A DNA stretch of 53,467 nucleotides from Lentilactobacillus dabitei (GCF_019061365.1 NZ_JAHPPD010000006.1:1-53467), one strand, 5' to 3'; shown: positions 1 to 8,771, counted from the first letter of the stretch. Made by a program: numbers and translations. Notes: a model not told the origin generated them from the letters alone.

Positions 1-26
1 TTTGTTTCTTTTGAAATCTTAGTCAT
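1..26 (-). CDS. 5' end of a leftward gene (partial)
   Basis: Read on the minus strand, an ATG at 26-24 follows a good Shine-Dalgarno (GGAGG, complement of 35-39). Only eight complete codons (MTKISKET) are inside the window, so the product cannot be named. The gene is divergent from the deo operon. Confidence 0.5.
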
Positions 27-37
27 AAAAAATACCT

Positions 38-67
38 CCAAAGCTAAAGTTTTTACTTTAACTTTGG
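38..67. repeat. Inverted repeat upstream of the partial leftward gene
   Basis: CCAAAG-C-TAAAGT, a TTTT centre, then ACTTTA-A-CTTTGG: two 6-bp blocks each side with one mismatch. Its inner edge overlaps the Shine-Dalgarno of the leftward gene. It could be an operator or an RNA hairpin that hides the ribosome site; the sequence does not decide which. Confidence 0.5.
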
Positions 68-123
68 GGGTATAGGTCAAAAAACTGCGAATTTCAACCT
101 CTTTTTCTTATCGGGCGAAAATC

Positions 124-168
124 GGTGAATTATGTACATTTTTTCATAAAAGTGAACATTATTTCACC
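124..168. promoter_or_regulatory. Candidate deo operator (inverted repeat)
   Basis: The half-site GGTGAATTATGTACA (124-138) faces TGAACATTATTTCACC (153-168), whose complement reads GGTGAAATAATGTTCA. The arms agree at most positions. The site lies 70-115 bp upstream of deoC, and a SorC/DeoR-type regulator sits in the same operon, so autoregulation through this site is a reasonable inference. No binding data are visible. Confidence 0.45.
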
Positions 169-240
169 ATATATCTTTACATATGTTCTTGGTTCCTGTA
201 AACTATGCTTGTAATAATAAATGAAAGGGGTTACATTACC

Positions 241-906
241 GTGACAACAGACTTAACTACTGCCCAATTAGCAAAATACTTGGACCATACCAACCTGAAA
301 CCTGACGCTACTGAAGAGAGTATCCGTGAAACCTGTCAGGAGGCGGTGAAATACAACACAGCTTCCGTTTGTGTGAATTCTCACTGGATCCCACTGGTTG
401 CTGAAGAGCTCAAGGATTCAACGGTTAATCCAATCACGGTTGTGGGCTTCCCATTAGGCGCAACCAACACTGAGACTAAAGTATATGAAGCAATTACCGC
501 GATTGACCAAGGTGCTGAAGAAATCGATATGGTTTTAAATGTCGGTGAATTAATTGGCGGTAACGATAAATTTGTGACTGAAGATATTCAAAAAGTTGCC
601 GAAGCCGTTCATACAAAGGGCAAACTGCTTAAAGTAATTCTAGAAACTTCGTATCTTAACAACGACCAAATTGTGATTGGCTGTCAAGATTCCGAAACAG
701 CTAGTGCCGATTATGTTAAAACGTCAACTGGCTTCAGTTCAGCAGGGGCCAAGCTTGATGACGTTGCCTTGATGCGCAAAACCGTTGGTGATCGCCTGGG
801 TGTCAAAGCATCTGGTGGCATTCACTCACGCGAGGAAGCTTTAGCAATGATTGATGCTGGTGCCAGTCGTTTAGGGGTCAGCGCAACCGTTAAAATCTTA
901 TCTTAA
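241..906 (+). CDS. deoC: Deoxyribose-phosphate aldolase
   Basis: Cytosolic class I aldolase that splits 2-deoxyribose-5-phosphate into acetaldehyde and glyceraldehyde-3-phosphate, the last step of deoxynucleoside catabolism. The 221-residue product has the family-typical length. The Schiff-base lysine is in VKTSTGF (K160), with KASGGIH further on. An upstream ATG at 205 is in frame, but the Shine-Dalgarno GAAAGGGG at 223-230 favours the GTG at 241, which gives the usual N-terminus (MTTDLTTAQLAKYLDHT). First gene of deoC-deoB-deoD-regulator-pdp. A weak promoter match (TTGGTT, 17 bp, TAATAA at 189-217) lies just upstream. Confidence 0.93.
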   Translation: MTTDLTTAQLAKYLDHTNLKPDATEESIRETCQEAVKYNTASVCVNSHWIPLVAEELKDSTVNPITVVGFPLGATNTETKVYEAITAIDQGAEEIDMVLNVGELIGGNDKFVTEDIQKVAEAVHTKGKLLKVILETSYLNNDQIVIGCQDSETASADYVKTSTGFSSAGAKLDDVALMRKTVGDRLGVKASGGIHSREEALAMIDAGASRLGVSATVKILS

Positions 907-930
907 GAGACTGCATGGGGAGGCTTATCT

Positions 931-2124
931 ATGAGTACAAAGAATTATAAACGGGTATTTGGAATTGTAATGGATTCAGTTGGAACCGGTGCCGCACCCG
1001 ATGCAGCCAAATTTGATGATGTTGGCTCAGACACCTTGGGGCACGTTGGAGAAGCTTATAAAGGCAAGTTACAGATTCCCAACCTGCAGCAATTAGGGAT
1101 TTCCAACTTGCGGGACCAACCGATTGAAGGGGTTGCCAAAGTTGACCAGCCAATTGGTTATTACGGCAAAATGCAAGAAATCTCAGCAGGCAAAGACAGC
1201 ATGGACGGTCATTGGGAAATGATGGGGCTGCCCGTCAACAAGCTGCTGAACACATTTCCAAATGGGTTTCCAGCTGATATCTTAGAAAAACTGGCCGCCT
1301 TCTCTGGCCGCAAAATTATTGGTAATCGGCCGGAATCAGGAACCAAGATTATCGCGGAGCTTGGCGAACAACAGATGAAGACGGGCGATTTAATTGTCTA
1401 TACTTCTGGTGATTCGGTTCTGCAAATTGCCGCTCACGAAGATGTGATTCCACTAAAGGAATTGTATCGGATTTGTGAGTATGCCAGAGCATTGGTCAAT
1501 GGGCCAAAGTACACTGTTGGTCGGATCATTGCCCGCCCATACGTTGGCCCTGATAAAGATCACTTCACCCGAACAGCCAACCGCCATGATTTTACCTTGG
1601 AACCAACTGGTAAGACGGACTTGGATTATTTACAAGCTGCTGGCGTTCATACCATTGGAATTGGGAAGATCAATGATATTTTCTCAAGTCATGGAATTGA
1701 TGAAGGCTACCATAATGAAAGCAACATGGATGGAATGGATCACGTCGATCATGTGATGGCTGAAGACTTCACTGGATTTGCTTTCACTAATTTAGTTGAT
1801 TTTGACGCAATGTATGGTCACCGCCGTAATCCGATTGGCTTTGGTGAAGCCTTGATGGACTTTGACAAACGACTGGGAACGGTTTTGAAGAACCTAAAGG
1901 ACGATGATTTACTAATGATTACGGCTGATCATGGGAACGACCCAGGCTTTAAAGGAACTGATCATACCCGTGAGGAAGTGCCACTACTCGTTTATTCACC
2001 ATCCCTGAAGAATAGTGGTTCATTGGGCGTTCGAAAGACGTTTGCTGATTTTGGCGCAACCGTTCTTGATATTTTTAACGTGACCGGCAACCCAGCTGGA
2101 ACGAGTTTTCTTAACGAGATTTAA
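931..2124 (+). CDS. deoB: Phosphopentomutase
   Basis: Interconverts (deoxy)ribose-1-phosphate and (deoxy)ribose-5-phosphate, linking nucleoside phosphorylases to DeoC. A 397-residue member of the alkaline-phosphatase superfamily. Metal-binding stretches are visible: [12 protein letters not shown] near the N-terminus, the [13 protein letters not shown] segment containing the phosphorylated residue region, and TADHGND near the C-terminus. The ATG follows a strong GGGGAGG Shine-Dalgarno at 917-923. It starts 24 bp after deoC and 14 bp before deoD, so it is clearly co-transcribed. Confidence 0.95.
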   Translation: MSTKNYKRVFGIVMDSVGTGAAPDAAKFDDVGSDTLGHVGEAYKGKLQIPNLQQLGISNLRDQPIEGVAKVDQPIGYYGKMQEISAGKDSMDGHWEMMGLPVNKLLNTFPNGFPADILEKLAAFSGRKIIGNRPESGTKIIAELGEQQMKTGDLIVYTSGDSVLQIAAHEDVIPLKELYRICEYARALVNGPKYTVGRIIARPYVGPDKDHFTRTANRHDFTLEPTGKTDLDYLQAAGVHTIGIGKINDIFSSHGIDEGYHNESNMDGMDHVDHVMAEDFTGFAFTNLVDFDAMYGHRRNPIGFGEALMDFDKRLGTVLKNLKDDDLLMITADHGNDPGFKGTDHTREEVPLLVYSPSLKNSGSLGVRKTFADFGATVLDIFNVTGNPAGTSFLNEI

Positions 2125-2138
2125 ACGGAGGTAATCAT

Positions 2139-2855
2139 ATGAGTACACACATTGGCGCCACACCTGGTGAAATCGCCGATACAGTCTTAATGCCCGGTGA
2201 TCCACTGCGCGCAAAATTTATTGCTGAGACTTATCTGGATAATCCGGTTCAGTATAGTCACGTGCGAAACATGTTTGGCTACACCGGCACCTACAAAGGT
2301 AAAAGGCTCTCTGTCCAAGGTTCTGGCATGGGGATTCCATCGCTGGCAATCTACACGACTGAGTTGATCAAGGAATATGGTGTCAAGACCATCTATCGAG
2401 TAGGTAGCTGTGGCGGGATGAGCCCAGATGTTAAGATTCGCGACGTCATTTTGGGCCAGGCTGGCACGACTGATTCATCGATTATTCAAAATACGTTTGG
2501 CCCTGGCCTATACTATTCACCAATCGCTGACTTTGGGTTGTTGGATTCCGCATACCATACTGCTCAGAAAATGAACATTAAAACGAAGGTTGGCAATATT
2601 TTTGCTGCTGATCGTTTCTATAATGATGAGCTGGATATTCATAAACTCATTGACTATGGGGTTTTAGCAACTGAAATGGAAACGTCTGGGCTCTATTTGT
2701 TGGCAGCTAAGCACCATATTCGCGCCCTCACGATCCTGACGGTTAGTGATCATTTACTCACTGGCGAGGCATTGTCGGCCAAAGAACGGGAAACGTCATT
2801 TGATGAGATGACCAGATTATCATTGGAAACCGCTATTAAGAACATGAACAATTAA
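2139..2855 (+). CDS. deoD: Purine-nucleoside phosphorylase, hexameric (DeoD) type
   Basis: Phosphorolyses purine (deoxy)nucleosides to free base and (deoxy)ribose-1-phosphate. The 238-residue protein carries the phosphate-binding GDPLRAK motif, the VGSCGGM segment, the nucleoside-binding ATEMETSGLY stretch and SDHL with the catalytic Asp. Length and motifs fit the short, trimeric-dimer DeoD class rather than the mammalian-type PNP. Good Shine-Dalgarno (ACGGAGG). Sits between deoB and the regulator gene. Confidence 0.95.
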   Translation: MSTHIGATPGEIADTVLMPGDPLRAKFIAETYLDNPVQYSHVRNMFGYTGTYKGKRLSVQGSGMGIPSLAIYTTELIKEYGVKTIYRVGSCGGMSPDVKIRDVILGQAGTTDSSIIQNTFGPGLYYSPIADFGLLDSAYHTAQKMNIKTKVGNIFAADRFYNDELDIHKLIDYGVLATEMETSGLYLLAAKHHIRALTILTVSDHLLTGEALSAKERETSFDEMTRLSLETAIKNMNN

Positions 2856-2897
2856 ACAAATCGATCGAAGTCCAAAACGATTCGGAGAGAAGCGACC

Positions 2898-3845
2898 ATG
2901 ACAGAGATTAGGGATGTCACCAAATTAAAGCAGAGTTTGCAAGTAGCTGAACTTTACTATCAGGATAATTTAAGTCAGTTACAAATCTCGAAACAATTAG
3001 GGGTTTCTCGGCCAACGGTTTCCCGGTTGATTCAGTATGCCAAGGACAACGGGTTGGTGAAAATCCAGATCATTAATCCATTGGTAGATTCTCAGGTGTT
3101 AGGCCAACAGTTGGCAGAAAAATACGGGGCCCAGTTTCACGTTGTGCCCAACAACTACGCGGGGATGGCTTCACTTTCTGATAGCGTTGGTAAATTTGCC
3201 GCCGATTATTTGACATCAGTGGTTGAACCTGGTGACGTCATTGGAATTGGCTGGGGTCATACCATTCATGCGGTGACCAAACAGGTTGAGGAGCAGAATG
3301 CAGCTGGTGTTCAGGTTGTTCAACTCAAAGGGAGTATCAGTCATTCTCAGGAGAAAACTTGGGCGTACGAAAGTGTCAATGAGTTGGCACGGGCTTACCA
3401 CACCCAGCCTGAATACCTGCCGTTACCCGTCATCTTTGATCATAAAGTGACCAAGGACATGGTCGAAAGCGATCGGCACATCAAAAGCATATTGGACCTC
3501 GGCCGCAAAGCCAACGTTGCTTTGTTCACGGTTGGCACGGTTCGATCTGAAGCGTTAATTTTTCAATTGGGGTATTTTAACAAACAGGAAAAAGCTCAAT
3601 TGCAGAAAGAGGCCATCGGTGACGTATTTTCACGGTTTATTGATCGAGATGGCAAAATTGTCAGCCAGCAAATTGATGATCGCACAATTGGCATTCAGCT
3701 TGATGACTTAAAGACAAAGAAGTATGCAATTCTGGTGGCAACTGGGAACCGAAAAGTTGCTGGGGTGCACGCGGTGTTGAAAGCAAATTACACAAATTGT
3801 GTCATTATTGATCAAAGCTTGGCACAGTTATTGTTGGATTATTGA
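2898..3845 (+). CDS. deoR: SorC/DeoR-type transcriptional regulator of the deo genes
   Basis: A 315-residue regulator. The N-terminal helix-turn-helix (about residues 22-50, containing LSQLQISKQLGVSRPTVSR) is followed by a SorC-family sugar-phosphate-binding domain to the C-terminus. Bacillus DeoR has this architecture and senses deoxyribose-5-phosphate; here that ligand is inferred from the operon. Start ATG after GGAGAGAAG. Not related to E. coli DeoR. The inverted repeat at 124-168 is a candidate target. Confidence 0.85.
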   Translation: MTEIRDVTKLKQSLQVAELYYQDNLSQLQISKQLGVSRPTVSRLIQYAKDNGLVKIQIINPLVDSQVLGQQLAEKYGAQFHVVPNNYAGMASLSDSVGKFAADYLTSVVEPGDVIGIGWGHTIHAVTKQVEEQNAAGVQVVQLKGSISHSQEKTWAYESVNELARAYHTQPEYLPLPVIFDHKVTKDMVESDRHIKSILDLGRKANVALFTVGTVRSEALIFQLGYFNKQEKAQLQKEAIGDVFSRFIDRDGKIVSQQIDDRTIGIQLDDLKTKKYAILVATGNRKVAGVHAVLKANYTNCVIIDQSLAQLLLDY

Positions 3846-3876
3846 CTAAGAGTCGGGGGATTATTAAGTGGGGGAC

Positions 3877-3904
3877 TTGATAATTTCCCGGATTTTGATA
3901 ATAG
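3877..3904 (+). promoter_or_regulatory. Candidate promoter of pdp
   Basis: TTGATA at 3877-3882 and TAATAG at 3899-3904 are separated by 16 bp, in the gap between the regulator gene and pdp. The expected transcription start falls in or next to the cre site at 3909-3923. Confidence 0.5.
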
Positions 3905-3908
3905 CAAT

Positions 3909-3923
3909 ATGTAAACGGTTACT
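3909..3923 (+). promoter_or_regulatory. cre site (CcpA carbon-catabolite control) before pdp
   Basis: ATGTAAACGGTTACT matches every fixed position of the degenerate cre consensus WTGNAANCGNWNNCW. It lies just downstream of the candidate pdp promoter, where CcpA binding normally represses. The known biology of CcpA is from Bacillus and lactobacilli; repression here is inference. Confidence 0.65.
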
Positions 3924-3940
3924 TGGAAGGAGACTTCGTT

Positions 3941-5241
3941 ATGAGAATGGTTGATATTATTCATGCAAAACGTTCAGGAAAAGAACTCACTGAGGAGCAA
4001 ATTCAATATTTTGTTGACGGCGTGGTGTCGGGCGAAATTCCTGATTACCAAACCAGCGCCTTATTAATGGCGATCTTCTTTAAGGGAATGACGAGCGAAG
4101 AGCAGTCGACCTTAACGATGAAAATGATGGAATCCGGCGATCATCTAGATTTGAGCAGCATTCCTGGTGTCAAAGTCGACAAGCATTCCACTGGTGGGGT
4201 GGGAGACAAAACAAGTATTCCTTTGGCAGCGGTGGTGGCCGCTTTAGGGATCCCGGTACCCATGATCTCCGGTCGGGGCCTCGGCCATACCGGTGGGACC
4301 CTGGATAAACTGGAAGCCATTCCAGGCTATCAGGTTGAAATGAGTGAACGGGATTTCATCGAACAAGTAAAAAAAGACCATTTAGCCATTATTGGGGCGA
4401 CGGGAAATATTGCGCCGGCCGATAAGAAGATCTACGCCTTACGTGACGTAACCGATACGGTTGATTCAATTCCACTAATTGCCGGTTCAATTATGAGCAA
4501 AAAGATTGCTTCTGGGACCGATGCCTTGGTGATTGATGTTAAAACTGGTGCGGGCGCCTTCATGAAGACATTGGAAGATTCTAAAGCGCTTGCCAGGGCC
4601 TTGGTTGACATTGGCAAAGGAGTTGGCATGCAATGTATGGCACTGATTACCGACATGAACCAACCATTGGGGAATGCGATTGGCAACTCACTTGAGATTG
4701 AAGAATCAATTGATTTATTGAAAGGTAATGGCCCAGCCGATTTGGAAAAATTAATTGTCACCATTGGCGGTTACATGGCAGTCATGGGTGACAAAGCTAA
4801 AACGACTGCTGAAGGGCAGAAAATGTGTGAGGAAGTCATTCATAATGGCCAGGCCTTAGCCAGCTTCGAAGCGATGGTTAGGGATCAGGGTGGTGATCCC
4901 AATGTTGTCAACGACCCAAATGGGGTCTTGCTCCAGGCTAAATACCAAATTCAATTACCTGCCAAAACATCAGGTGTGGTTGCTAAAATTGTTGCCGATG
5001 AAGTTGGCGTTGCCAGCATGTTACTCGGTGGCGGCCGTCAAAAAGCCGACGATCAGCTCGACTACTCAGTCGGTATTGTACTCAACAAGAAGATTGCGAC
5101 AAGGTCGAATCGGGTGAGCCGCTGTTAACGATTTATAGTAATCGTGAAGAGGTTGATGATATTAAGAAATTGTTGTATGACAATATTGAAGTGGCAGACA
5201 CAGCCAAAGTGCCAGAGTTGATTTACACAACGATTGAGTAA
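3941..5241 (+). pseudogene. pdp: Pyrimidine-nucleoside phosphorylase, frameshifted near the 3' end
   Basis: Phosphorolyses uridine, thymidine and deoxyuridine. The start is the ATG at 3941 after GGAAGGAG; the in-frame TTG at 3923 lies inside the Shine-Dalgarno. The reading frame holds through the KHSTGGVGDKTS phosphate motif to about 5095, then stops after ten unrelated residues (TAA 5126-5128). The +1 frame continues from about 5098 as GDKVESGEPLLTIYSNREEV to TAA at 5239-5241. Restoring one G in the ATTGCGAC stretch (expected ATTGGCGAC) rebuilds one protein of 433 residues, the usual family length. Either a real one-base deletion that removes the C-terminal domain end, or a sequencing error. 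Confidence 0.85.
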
Positions 5242-5305
5242 GCTGATTTTAGCCAGTAAGTGTCATTAACAATGATGTGATTTTGGACAGTTATCCTCCA
5301 TTTCC

Positions 5306-5355
5306 AAAAGCTTCACCTGCTAACGCGAAACAGCGTTTAAAGGGGAAGCTTTTTT
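5306..5355 (+). terminator. Rho-independent terminator of the deo operon
   Basis: The outer stem AAAAGCTTC (5306-5314) pairs with GAAGCTTTT (5345-5353), with an inner AACGC/GCGTT hairpin (5322-5337), followed by a T run. It separates the deo genes from the fab operon. Confidence 0.75.
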
Positions 5356-5406
5356 ACGATTCATTCGAATTGAAGCCACTTTGGCTGTCCGTTCTTCAAA
5401 AAAATC

Positions 5407-5435
5407 TTTACGTGTCCTCGCAACCCGTGTACAAT
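5407..5435 (+). promoter_or_regulatory. Possible upstream fab promoter
   Basis: TTTACG (5407-5412), 17 bp, TACAAT (5430-5435). Weaker -35 than the FabT-controlled promoter downstream; listed as an alternative start. Confidence 0.35.
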
Positions 5436-5464
5436 GACGTTTATCGGCATGCCGTTAACCAGAA

Positions 5465-5497
5465 TAGTTTGATATTCAAACTAATATGGTATATGAT
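5465..5497 (+). promoter_or_regulatory. Main fab operon promoter with overlapping FabT box
   Basis: TTGATA (5469-5474), 17 bp, TATGAT (5492-5497) is a near-consensus promoter. The -35 is embedded in a perfect palindrome, TAGTTTGA-TAT-TCAAACTA (5465-5483), which resembles the FabT operator (TTTGATTATCAAATT type) known from streptococci and lactococci. The fabT gene is the second gene of the operon, so feedback repression by long acyl-ACP/FabT is the likely control. Confidence 0.75.
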
Positions 5498-5499
5498 GT

Positions 5500-5513
5500 G
5501 TTTTGTTCAAAAC
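5500..5513. repeat. Perfect inverted repeat GTTTTG-TT-CAAAAC near the fab transcription start
   Basis: A 6-bp perfect arm pair directly after the -10 box. It could be an additional operator or a short 5' mRNA hairpin. Confidence 0.4.
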
Positions 5514-5554
5514 GAGGGGCTTCATGTTTTTAATTTTAAGGGACGCTTCTCAGT

Positions 5555-5579
5555 AATTAGTTCGGGTTTCGAACTAATT
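5555..5579. promoter_or_regulatory. Second FabT-like palindrome upstream of fabZ
   Basis: AATTAGTTCG (5555-5564), 5-bp centre, CGAACTAATT (5570-5579): a perfect 10-bp inverted repeat 40 bp before fabZ, in the transcribed leader. The half-site AGTTCG differs from the AGTTTGA of the promoter box, so it may be a variant FabT site or a different regulator's site. Confidence 0.5.
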
Positions 5580-5619
5580 TAATTGAATGTAAATGTTTGC
5601 AACTGAAAGGAAGAAATCA

Positions 5620-6066
5620 ATGAGTGTATTAGATGCAGCTGAAATTATGGATTTGATTCCGAACCGTTACCCAATCCTGTTTATGGATAAGGTCGACGAA
5701 TTAAATCCTGGTGAGTCAATTGTTTGTACCAAGAACGTGACAATTAATGAAGAATTTTTCCAAGGCCATTTTCCTGGCAATCCAGTCATGCCTGGTGTGT
5801 TGATCATTGAGTCACTTGCCCAAGCCGCTTCAATTTTGATTTTAAAGACAGAGAAGTATCAAGGCAAAACGGCTTATCTGGGGGCAATTGACAGTGCCAA
5901 ATTCAGAAAAGTCGTTCGTCCGGGCGATGTCCTTAAACTACACGTCACCATGGAAAAACAACGTGACAATATGGGCAAAGTCAAGTGTGAAGCAAAGGTC
6001 GAAGATAAGGTTGCCTGTTCTGCAGAGTTAACGTTTATCGTCCCTGATCCTAAGAAGAAAATCTAA
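5620..6066 (+). CDS. fabZ: 3-hydroxyacyl-ACP dehydratase FabZ
   Basis: Hot-dog-fold enzyme that dehydrates 3-hydroxyacyl-ACP to trans-2-enoyl-ACP. The catalytic His50 is in [11 protein letters not shown] and Glu64 in IIESLAQ, 14 residues apart as in E. coli FabZ. The start at 5620 is chosen from the GAAAGGAAG Shine-Dalgarno; the in-frame ATG at 5593 has none. 148 residues. In some lactic acid bacteria the FabZ at this position also isomerises for unsaturated fatty acids (FabN-like); this cannot be judged from sequence alone. Confidence 0.93.
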   Translation: MSVLDAAEIMDLIPNRYPILFMDKVDELNPGESIVCTKNVTINEEFFQGHFPGNPVMPGVLIIESLAQAASILILKTEKYQGKTAYLGAIDSAKFRKVVRPGDVLKLHVTMEKQRDNMGKVKCEAKVEDKVACSAELTFIVPDPKKKI

Positions 6067-6095
6067 TTTGGACAAATTTGTAGGAGACTAATCTC

Positions 6096-6563
6096 ATGAA
6101 TGCAATAAGTGATGAAATTAAAGAAGACTACAACTTTATTAGCGATTCTTTGGTGGACATTTATGATCAGATTATGCGAATCGAAGAGAGCGAAATCAAG
6201 AAGAGCCGTTTTAAGGACATCACCGCAAAAGAATTGCATTTGGTCCATACAATTGGCTTACATGACCATAAAACGACGTCCGAGGTTGCTCGGATCTTGC
6301 GATTGAGCAAGGGAACGCTGACAGCTAATTTAAATAATTTGGAACGCAAAGGGTACATTTCCCGGATAAGTAATCAACGGGATCGGCGAATCATCAATTT
6401 GGCGTTAACTAGTAAAGGCCGACTGCTTTACCGAGCCCATTATGCATTCCATCGAAAATTGGTTGAGCAGTGTCTCAAGGGATTCGACGGTTCGGATATC
6501 AAAAAAATGAAGCAAGCGTTAATGAACGTGGAAGATTTTATTGGTGAGGTTTCGGGTAGATGA
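6096..6563 (+). CDS. fabT: MarR-family fatty-acid repressor FabT
   Basis: A 155-residue MarR-type winged-helix regulator. The DNA-binding region (about residues 50-100) includes KTTSEVARILRLSKGTLTA and the wing RISNQRDRRI. Its position between fabZ and fabH is the standard location of FabT, which represses the fab operon with long-chain acyl-ACP as corepressor. Candidate boxes lie at 5465-5483 and 5555-5579. It overlaps fabH by 4 bp (ATGA), so the two are translationally coupled. Confidence 0.88.
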   Translation: MNAISDEIKEDYNFISDSLVDIYDQIMRIEESEIKKSRFKDITAKELHLVHTIGLHDHKTTSEVARILRLSKGTLTANLNNLERKGYISRISNQRDRRIINLALTSKGRLLYRAHYAFHRKLVEQCLKGFDGSDIKKMKQALMNVEDFIGEVSGR

Positions 6564-7543
6564 AATTTGAAGATTTCAAAATCATGGCAACAGCCAGTTC
6601 GGCACCTGACCACGTTGTGACTAACGATGAGTTAGCGACGATGATGGATACGTCAGATAAGTGGATCACGCAACGGACCGGGATTAAGCGCAGACGGATT
6701 GCGACTGAGGAAACGACCAGTTCAATGTGTACTGATGTGGCGACACAATTAATTGCCCAAAGTGACTTAACTGCTAAAGATATTGATTTGATTGCGGTGG
6801 CTACGATGTCGCCGGATTATCTCACCCCATCCGTGAGTACGATGGTTCAAGGTAATATTGGGGCGGATCATGCCATTGCCTTTGATATTGACGTAGCCTG
6901 TTCAGGATTTGTTTACGGGTTACATTTGGTAAAACAGATGTTGATTGCCAATCAGCAAAAAAATGCCATTTTGATTGGTGGCGAAACCCTCAGCAAATTG
7001 TTGGATTGGTCTGATCGATCCACCGCAGTGCTGTTTGGCGATGGTGCTGGCGGCGTTTTGATTCGAAACACAGCTGTGGATAAGGGTTCGTTTATCAGTG
7101 AAGATCTGCGGACATTAGGTAATCTGGGTCAATATTTAACTGCTGGCCAAACAGGCAATCCGTCACCATTTGCAACAGATCAACAGCCATTTTCACCGTT
7201 CTTCAAGATGAATGGCCGGCGAGTTTATAGCTTCGCCGTTAAGAACGTGCCAGAATCAATTAACGACGCCTTGAAGCAGGCCAATTTAACGGCTGATGAG
7301 GTTGACTGTTTTGTTTTACATCAGGCCAACCGACGGATTGTGGAACGGATCGCCGATGAATTGGCGGTCTCGATGGCTAAGTTTCCAATTAATATTGATG
7401 AATATGGAAACACCGCTGCGGCCAGCGAACCAATTTTGTTAGATCAATTAGTTAAACAAAAAATCATTAAAAGGGGGGATGTCATCGCCCTATCCGGATT
7501 TGGCGGCGGATTAACGGTTGGAACCATGATTATGAAATATTAG
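6560..7543 (+). CDS. fabH: 3-oxoacyl-ACP synthase III (initiating KAS III)
   Basis: Condenses an acyl-CoA primer with malonyl-ACP to start each chain. 327 residues. The Cys-His-Asn triad is visible: C114 in DVACSGF, H254 in LHQANRRI and N284 in GNTAAASEP. The glycine-rich C-terminus (SGFGGGLTVG) is typical. Starts inside the fabT stop codon region. Confidence 0.95.
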   Translation: MKFEDFKIMATASSAPDHVVTNDELATMMDTSDKWITQRTGIKRRRIATEETTSSMCTDVATQLIAQSDLTAKDIDLIAVATMSPDYLTPSVSTMVQGNIGADHAIAFDIDVACSGFVYGLHLVKQMLIANQQKNAILIGGETLSKLLDWSDRSTAVLFGDGAGGVLIRNTAVDKGSFISEDLRTLGNLGQYLTAGQTGNPSPFATDQQPFSPFFKMNGRRVYSFAVKNVPESINDALKQANLTADEVDCFVLHQANRRIVERIADELAVSMAKFPINIDEYGNTAAASEPILLDQLVKQKIIKRGDVIALSGFGGGLTVGTMIMKY

Positions 7544-7601
7544 CAAGCAATGAACATTGATGAACAAAAAATGAATAACAAAAATTTGGAGGAAATTTAT
7601 T

Positions 7602-7844
7602 ATGACTAAAGAAGAAGTATTCAACAAGATCAAGGACATTATCGTAGACCAATTGGACGTAGACGCTGACAAGGTTAAAGAAAATACCAATTTCAAGAAC
7701 GACTTGGATTTAGACAGTTTGGACATCTTTGAAGTGATTGACAAGATCGAAGACACTTACGATATCGAAATCGATACTGACGAAGGTATGGAAACTGTCG
7801 GTGAATTAGTTGATTACGTTTTGAAGCAAAAAGCTGACAAGTAG
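7602..7844 (+). CDS. acpP: Acyl carrier protein
   Basis: An 80-residue acidic carrier. Ser39 in the DLDSLD motif takes the 4'-phosphopantetheine arm that carries growing acyl chains. Strong Shine-Dalgarno TTGGAGGAAA. The codon choice is visibly more biased than in the neighbours (GAC, AAG, GTA), which fits high expression. Confidence 0.96.
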   Translation: MTKEEVFNKIKDIIVDQLDVDADKVKENTNFKNDLDLDSLDIFEVIDKIEDTYDIEIDTDEGMETVGELVDYVLKQKADK

Positions 7845-7853
7845 GTCGATAAT

Positions 7854-8771
7854 TTGAAACTAGGTTATTTATTTAGCGGCCAAGGTAAGCAATTTGATGA
7901 AATGGGACAGGACTTGTATCAACAAGAACCTGTTTATCGGCAAACAATTGATCAAGCTTCCGAAGCTTTGAATATGGATATGAGTGATGCCACCGTTTTT
8001 GATAATCCGGTCAATACCCAAGTGGCGATTGTCGCCATGAGTACAGGGATTGAACGGATTCTCAATCAAGATTTTGGTGATCCAGTTGGTGCCACTGGTT
8101 TGAGTCTTGGTGAGTATAGCGCGATTGTCGCTGCTAAGGGATTGGACTTCAGTGATGCCCTTCAATTGGTTCGTGATCGCAGTCACTACATGGATCAAGC
8201 CGGTCAGGATCATCCTGGCAAAATGGCGGCTGTCTTAAAAACAACTGCTGCCATGGTCGGCCAAGCGGTAAAAGTCGGTTCGAAGAAGGGTGAAATCTAT
8301 GCAGCCAATTACAACACAGATTCTCAAATTGTGATTGGTGGTTCCGTTGAGGGGCTTCAGGCAGCTACCGATTATCTGCATGAGCACGGTGTTAAACGGG
8401 TTGTCCCGTTGAAAATGACGGTTGCGTCTCACACCCCATTTATGCAGGAGGCCTCTGATTTGTTGGCAAAACGAATTCAAGATGTCTCGTTTAACCAGTT
8501 GGCTTTCCCAGTGATCAGTAATACAACGTCTCAACCTTTCGAAGTTAACACGATTAAGCAAACGTTAATCGATCAGCTCATTAATCCAACCCATTTTTAT
8601 AACTGCATTCAACAGCTTACTCAATTGGGTGTTGATACAGTTGTTGAACTGGGCCCTGGCGATACGCTGATGAAGTTTGCCAAGAATGTGGTGGCGAACG
8701 ATCATACATTTCATATTGATAGTGTTAAGACGTTAAACGATTTTCGATCAAAAGCAAAGTTGGTGAAATAA
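7854..8771 (+). CDS. fabD: Malonyl-CoA:ACP transacylase
   Basis: Transfers malonyl from CoA to ACP. 305 residues with GYLFSGQGKQ at the start and nucleophile Ser84 in GLSLGEYSA. The usual GHSLG has Leu in place of His here, which is seen in other family members. The active-site His lies in TVASHTPFM. The start is TTG with only a weak Shine-Dalgarno, 9 bp after acpP, so translation probably depends on coupling. Overlaps fabG by one base. Confidence 0.94.
   Translation: MKLGYLFSGQGKQFDEMGQDLYQQEPVYRQTIDQASEALNMDMSDATVFDNPVNTQVAIVAMSTGIERILNQDFGDPVGATGLSLGEYSAIVAAKGLDFSDALQLVRDRSHYMDQAGQDHPGKMAAVLKTTAAMVGQAVKVGSKKGEIYAANYNTDSQIVIGGSVEGLQAATDYLHEHGVKRVVPLKMTVASHTPFMQEASDLLAKRIQDVSFNQLAFPVISNTTSQPFEVNTIKQTLIDQLINPTHFYNCIQQLTQLGVDTVVELGPGDTLMKFAKNVVANDHTFHIDSVKTLNDFRSKAKLVK

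Noticed and set aside
5090-5110. Programmed ribosomal frameshift in pdp
   Set aside because: No slippery heptamer, stimulatory structure or known precedent in the family; a simple one-base loss explains it.
5277-5582. A 101-codon rightward frame between pdp and fabZ
   Set aside because: It runs through the deo terminator, the FabT box and the fab promoter, has no ribosome site and a non-protein-like composition.
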